From: Flavobacteriales bacterium
Lineage (GTDB): Bacteria; Bacteroidota; Bacteroidia; Flavobacteriales_E; Vicingaceae
Reading direction: 5' to 3'
Assembly (NCBI GenBank): GCA_016763135.1
Contig: JAESUI010000275.1
Coordinates: 1 to 9,417 of the forward strand
DNA: 9,417 nt
Both the position numbers and the translations under genes were made by a program. This document shows positions 6,748 through 9,417 of this stretch, piece after piece. A model generated the notes under the pieces. The model searched no databases. It worked only from the letters and a program-made list of their open reading frames with translations, and was not told where the DNA came from. Position 1 is the stretch's first letter. Each line of letters begins with the position of its first letter.

Positions 6748-7287
6748 ATGGATGACAACAAAATTATAGAACTCTTAAAGGTTGGAAAGCAAAACAAAGC
6801 TTTTCTAAAACTTTACAAGAACTATCCACAAGTAGAGAAACTGATTCTCTCTAAGGGTGGTTCAAAAGAAGATGCAAAAGATGTTTTTCAAGAAGCACTC
6901 ATCATCTTTTATGAAAAAGTGGTTAACTCTGAATTTCAACTTACGTCAGCAATAGGAACATACCTATATAGTGTATGTAGATTCTTATGGAAAGATGAGC
7001 ACATCAAGAGAAAAGGAAAACAATCTATAGCTATTTCTTTTGAATTTACATCTGAAGAAGAATCAGAATTCCAAGAAGCAATTCAGCGAGAAGAAAAGTT
7101 TAAACAAGTGGAGGAAGTGCTTTCTCAGATTGGAGAGAAGTGTTTACAAATCCTCAAACTGTTTTATTATGATGGTTTAAAGATGAAAGCCATTGCTTTA
7201 AAAGTTGGTTTGAAATCTGAGAAGATTGCAAAAAATCAGAAGTACAAATGTTTGGAGAGAGCCAAACTAAAAGTGAAAGCACTTTAA
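6748..7287 (+). CDS. RNA polymerase sigma factor, ECF (sigma-70 family)
   Basis: 179 aa, the usual ECF size, with only regions 2 and 4. Region 2 runs about 13-89: EDAKDVFQEALIIFYEKV (41-58) carries the D-x-x-Q-E core-binding signature, and TYLYSVCRFLWKDEHIKRK (71-89) fits regions 2.3-2.4. An acidic linker follows (about 100-118). Region 4 runs about 120-176: CLQILKLFYYDGLKMKAIA leads into the helix-turn-helix (about 146-172), with a basic end. In-frame TAA at 6700 and no start codon between it and 6748 fix the ATG, which has an A-rich context (AACAAAATG). The membrane anti-sigma-like gene starts 40 nt downstream, a standard ECF pairing, so activity is probably held at the membrane until a signal arrives. 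The ECF subgroup and regulon are not deducible from the sequence. Confidence 0.9.
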   Translation: MDDNKIIELLKVGKQNKAFLKLYKNYPQVEKLILSKGGSKEDAKDVFQEALIIFYEKVVNSEFQLTSAIGTYLYSVCRFLWKDEHIKRKGKQSIAISFEFTSEEESEFQEAIQREEKFKQVEEVLSQIGEKCLQILKLFYYDGLKMKAIALKVGLKSEKIAKNQKYKCLERAKLKVKAL

Positions 7288-7303
7288 TTTCCTGTCATCC
7301 TAA

Positions 7304-7317
7304 TTATTTACCCTTAA
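7304..7317 (+). repeat. Right copy of the inverted repeat, before the anti-sigma-like gene
   Basis: TTATTTACCCTTAA is the reverse complement of TTAAGGGTAAATAA and pairs with the copy at 6728-6744 except for one inserted base. It lies in the 40-nt gap between the sigma gene and the next ATG. It may be a regulator site or a chance AT-rich match. Confidence 0.4.
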
Positions 7318-7327
7318 ACAAAGAACA

Positions 7328-9417
7328 ATGAGAAACGAAATCCAAAATATAGAACTTATAGAGAAATACCTGAGAGATGAACTTTCAGCAGCAGATAAGA
7401 AATCATTTGAAGACCAACTTAAAACTGATGCTAATCTTCAGAAAGAAGTAGAATTACAAAAAGAAGTAATTAAAGGAATTGAAAGAATTGGAGTGAAGCA
7501 GTCCATCCAAAAAGCTTACAAGAAATACAAACTTGGTAAGTCTGGCTTTAATTTAGGATTAGGAACTATTATTTTAGTAGCTGTAGTTTCAGCATTCCTA
7601 TGGTATTCTGATTCCAATAAAGCAAATGCCAACTCACTTCCAGAATTCAATGAAAAAGGAGAGAAGGTTTGGGCAGATGCAGATAAATATTTAGAATCGC
7701 AAAAATTTACGATAAACACTTCTAAAGATACAGTTATTGAAACTGAAGAGGGAATAGTGATGTATATTCCAGCTGGAAGCTTCTTAGATGATAATGGAAA
7801 TGAAGTGACTGGAGAAGTGGAGTATGAGGTGAAAGAGGCATTAAATACAGCTCAAATCCTTCAAGGAGGATTGAGTAGTAAGTCTGGAGAAAGATTATTA
7901 GAAAGTGCTGGAATGTTTTATGTAAATGCTCGAAAAGATGGAAAGACGGTTCAGATTAATCCAGCTAAAGGAATTTACACTGAAGTGCCTGCTGATGATG
8001 TGAATCCTGATATGCAATTGTTTGAAGGGAAGCGAATGGCTGATGGTTCTATTGATTGGATTGACCCTAAACCATTAGAGAAGTTTTTAACTCCTGTTAA
8101 TATTCATTCATTGAATTTCTATCCGCCTAAATACGAACCTAAATTGGGTGAGTTGGGGGTCGATTTATCAGATAAAGAATATAAAGATAGCCTGTATTAT
8201 TCTTTTGCATATAATAATGAGTCGCCTACAGAAGAAGAAAAGATTACGAACGAAGCTGAGGCTATAGCTTTGGTGGAAGAAATGTTTGAAGCATTAGAAG
8301 AAGCAATGAATGATACAACGGAGGGTTTATTTGATACCGTAGAGTCTGCTGTTGATAGTAGTTCTTCAGATAGTGAGTTAGTTCCCTCGGTCTTAAGTTA
8401 TAATGGAATTAATCCAGCAAAAATCAAAACGATTTGGAGTGATGAGTTTAGTAATACTTTATTAGCTACAAGAGAATTTGAAGAAAGATTAAAAACCATT
8501 TTTGGAACATGTAATGATGTTGTGTTGGATTTATACATCAACAATATGAATTTGAACCTTTATGAAATAGACGAGATGGCAGCTTCAATGACTTACGGAG
8601 AAAGTAAGGCTAAGTTTTTAGAATTTGCTTCTCGTAAAGATGGTAAAGTGGAAATTGATGACAAGCGAGTTCAAAAACTACAGAAGCATTATGAACGAAA
8701 ACAAAAATTGATAGCTGAAGCTGTAGCAAAAACAAAGGAAAAATTTGATAGGGAACATCAAAAATTGGATGGCAAAGTTCAAAAGGAAAGGGATGAGCAT
8801 AATCAAGCTGAGCTGGAAAGAAAATCTGATAATTATGTGCAAGAATTTAATTTAAACCTTAGAGATGCATACAGACAATTAGGAATGAAAAAACCTAAGA
8901 GATTAGATGCAAAAGGAATATATCGTTTAACACTTAAAAGAGGTGGTTGGAAAAACGTTGATGCTTATGTTATGGAAAGTCTTAACAATAGAGAAACATT
9001 AGATTATACTGATCCTATAACAGGAAAGAAAGCAGTTATAAAATATGAACCAATTTCTGTGACAGTTGTAGATGAAACGAAGTACGATAGAGTATTTGTT
9101 TATATCCTCCCAGATAAACTAAACAGTTTTATGCGAATGAAAAAGGAAGGAGAAAAATATGCAGAAAAGCTTAACGAGTTGATGAGTAACAGTGTAATCT
9201 GTTTAGCTTATATTGGTGAACAAGCTTATTTCTACTCAGATGATGATGTTGCACCAAAAGGATACAACATACAACTCACTAAAATGCCAGCTGCAGAATT
9301 GAAAGGGAAACTAAACAGGTACGATAAAAAACAAACAAGTAATTTGCTGAAAGAATTTGATTACCAATTTGTTGAAGTAAAAGAAAGTAAACGACAAGAA
9401 TTCTTAACTAATCGAAG
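7328..9417 (+). CDS. Membrane-anchored anti-sigma-like protein with large non-cytoplasmic region (3' end outside window)
   Basis: The frame is open from ATG 7328 to the window end: 696 codons with no stop. In-frame TAA at 7301 and no other start codon support this ATG. Residues 1-55 resemble the cytoplasmic end of Bacteroidota anti-sigma factors (IEKYLRDELSAADKKSFE, then an EVELQKEV helix). There is no HxxxCxxC zinc motif. One membrane helix lies at about 73-94 (LGLGTIILVAVVSAFLWY). Outside it, about 134-222 (IYIPAG-type strand MYIPAGSFLDDNGNEVTGEV, then ESAGMFYVNARKDGK) resembles beta domains common in Bacteroidota envelope proteins. Next come an acidic Ser/Glu-rich segment (300-350), a long charged probable coiled coil (about 445-515) and an alpha/beta region to the edge. 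Its position after the ECF gene supports a role as sigma regulator and envelope sensor. The ligand and the outer domains are not recognised. No truncation other than the window edge is seen. Confidence 0.8.
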   Translation, partial: MRNEIQNIELIEKYLRDELSAADKKSFEDQLKTDANLQKEVELQKEVIKGIERIGVKQSIQKAYKKYKLGKSGFNLGLGTIILVAVVSAFLWYSDSNKANANSLPEFNEKGEKVWADADKYLESQKFTINTSKDTVIETEEGIVMYIPAGSFLDDNGNEVTGEVEYEVKEALNTAQILQGGLSSKSGERLLESAGMFYVNARKDGKTVQINPAKGIYTEVPADDVNPDMQLFEGKRMADGSIDWIDPKPLEKFLTPVNIHSLNFYPPKYEPKLGELGVDLSDKEYKDSLYYSFAYNNESPTEEEKITNEAEAIALVEEMFEALEEAMNDTTEGLFDTVESAVDSSSSDSELVPSVLSYNGINPAKIKTIWSDEFSNTLLATREFEERLKTIFGTCNDVVLDLYINNMNLNLYEIDEMAASMTYGESKAKFLEFASRKDGKVEIDDKRVQKLQKHYERKQKLIAEAVAKTKEKFDREHQKLDGKVQKERDEHNQAELERKSDNYVQEFNLNLRDAYRQLGMKKPKRLDAKGIYRLTLKRGGWKNVDAYVMESLNNRETLDYTDPITGKKAVIKYEPISVTVVDETKYDRVFVYILPDKLNSFMRMKKEGEKYAEKLNELMSNSVICLAYIGEQAYFYSDDDVAPKGYNIQLTKMPAAELKGKLNRYDKKQTSNLLKEFDYQFVEVKESKRQEFLTNR

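Noticed and set aside
7516..7719. Minus-strand 67-aa open frame
   Set aside because: It lies opposite the membrane helix of the anti-sigma-like gene; its hydrophobic and Ser content is a mirror of that coding sequence.

Overview
The window looks like chromosomal DNA of a member of the Bacteroidota, most likely Flavobacteriales-like. The grounds are low GC (roughly one third by eye), A-rich start contexts with almost no Shine-Dalgarno sequences, a Bacteroidota-type TAnnTTTG -7 promoter element ahead of pyrR, and the gene families themselves: PyrR with the GLQPRG variant, pyrR-pyrB coupling, a very long TraB/GumN protein and an ECF sigma/anti-sigma pair. Every supported gene is on the + strand, and genes are tightly packed. 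No mobile element, CRISPR array, tRNA or rRNA was seen.

Layout: (1) bases 1-914, the 3' part of rpsA (ribosomal protein S1), closed by a strong terminator. (2) Bases 1001-2989, a pyrimidine transcription unit: near-leaderless promoter, pyrR, pyrB overlapping it by 8 nt, a cytoplasmic cyclophilin 16 nt further on, then a terminator. (3) Bases 3015-6671, a very long exported protein with an N-terminal TraB/GumN (TIKI-like) domain, three repeated alpha/beta-looking modules and a helical C-terminal half, then a terminator. (4) Bases 6748-9417, an ECF sigma factor gene followed after 40 nt by a membrane-anchored anti-sigma-like protein with a very large non-cytoplasmic region. That last frame is open to the window edge.

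The most striking feature is that two genes are each broken by one in-frame stop codon with reading frame and protein length otherwise preserved. pyrB has TAA at 2106-2108, at a position where Leu is expected between QK and GANV. The TraB/GumN gene has TAG at 6207-6209. Both fit a T-to-A change at the second base of a Leu TTR codon (TTA to TAA, TTG to TAG), although the original residues are inferred. Explanations are recent loss of function, sequence or assembly error, or, less likely, stop-codon readthrough. The other identifiable genes that end in the window terminate normally with TAA, which argues against a general reassignment of TAA.

Functionally, regions 1-2 are housekeeping (translation, UMP synthesis, protein folding). 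Regions 3-4 are envelope-related: a secreted putative metalloprotease-like protein, and a signalling pair in which the membrane protein probably restrains the sigma factor until an envelope signal is sensed. No wholly new system is proven here. The best leads are the paired nonsense codons, the multi-domain TraB protein, and the anti-sigma protein with its large unrecognised sensor region.
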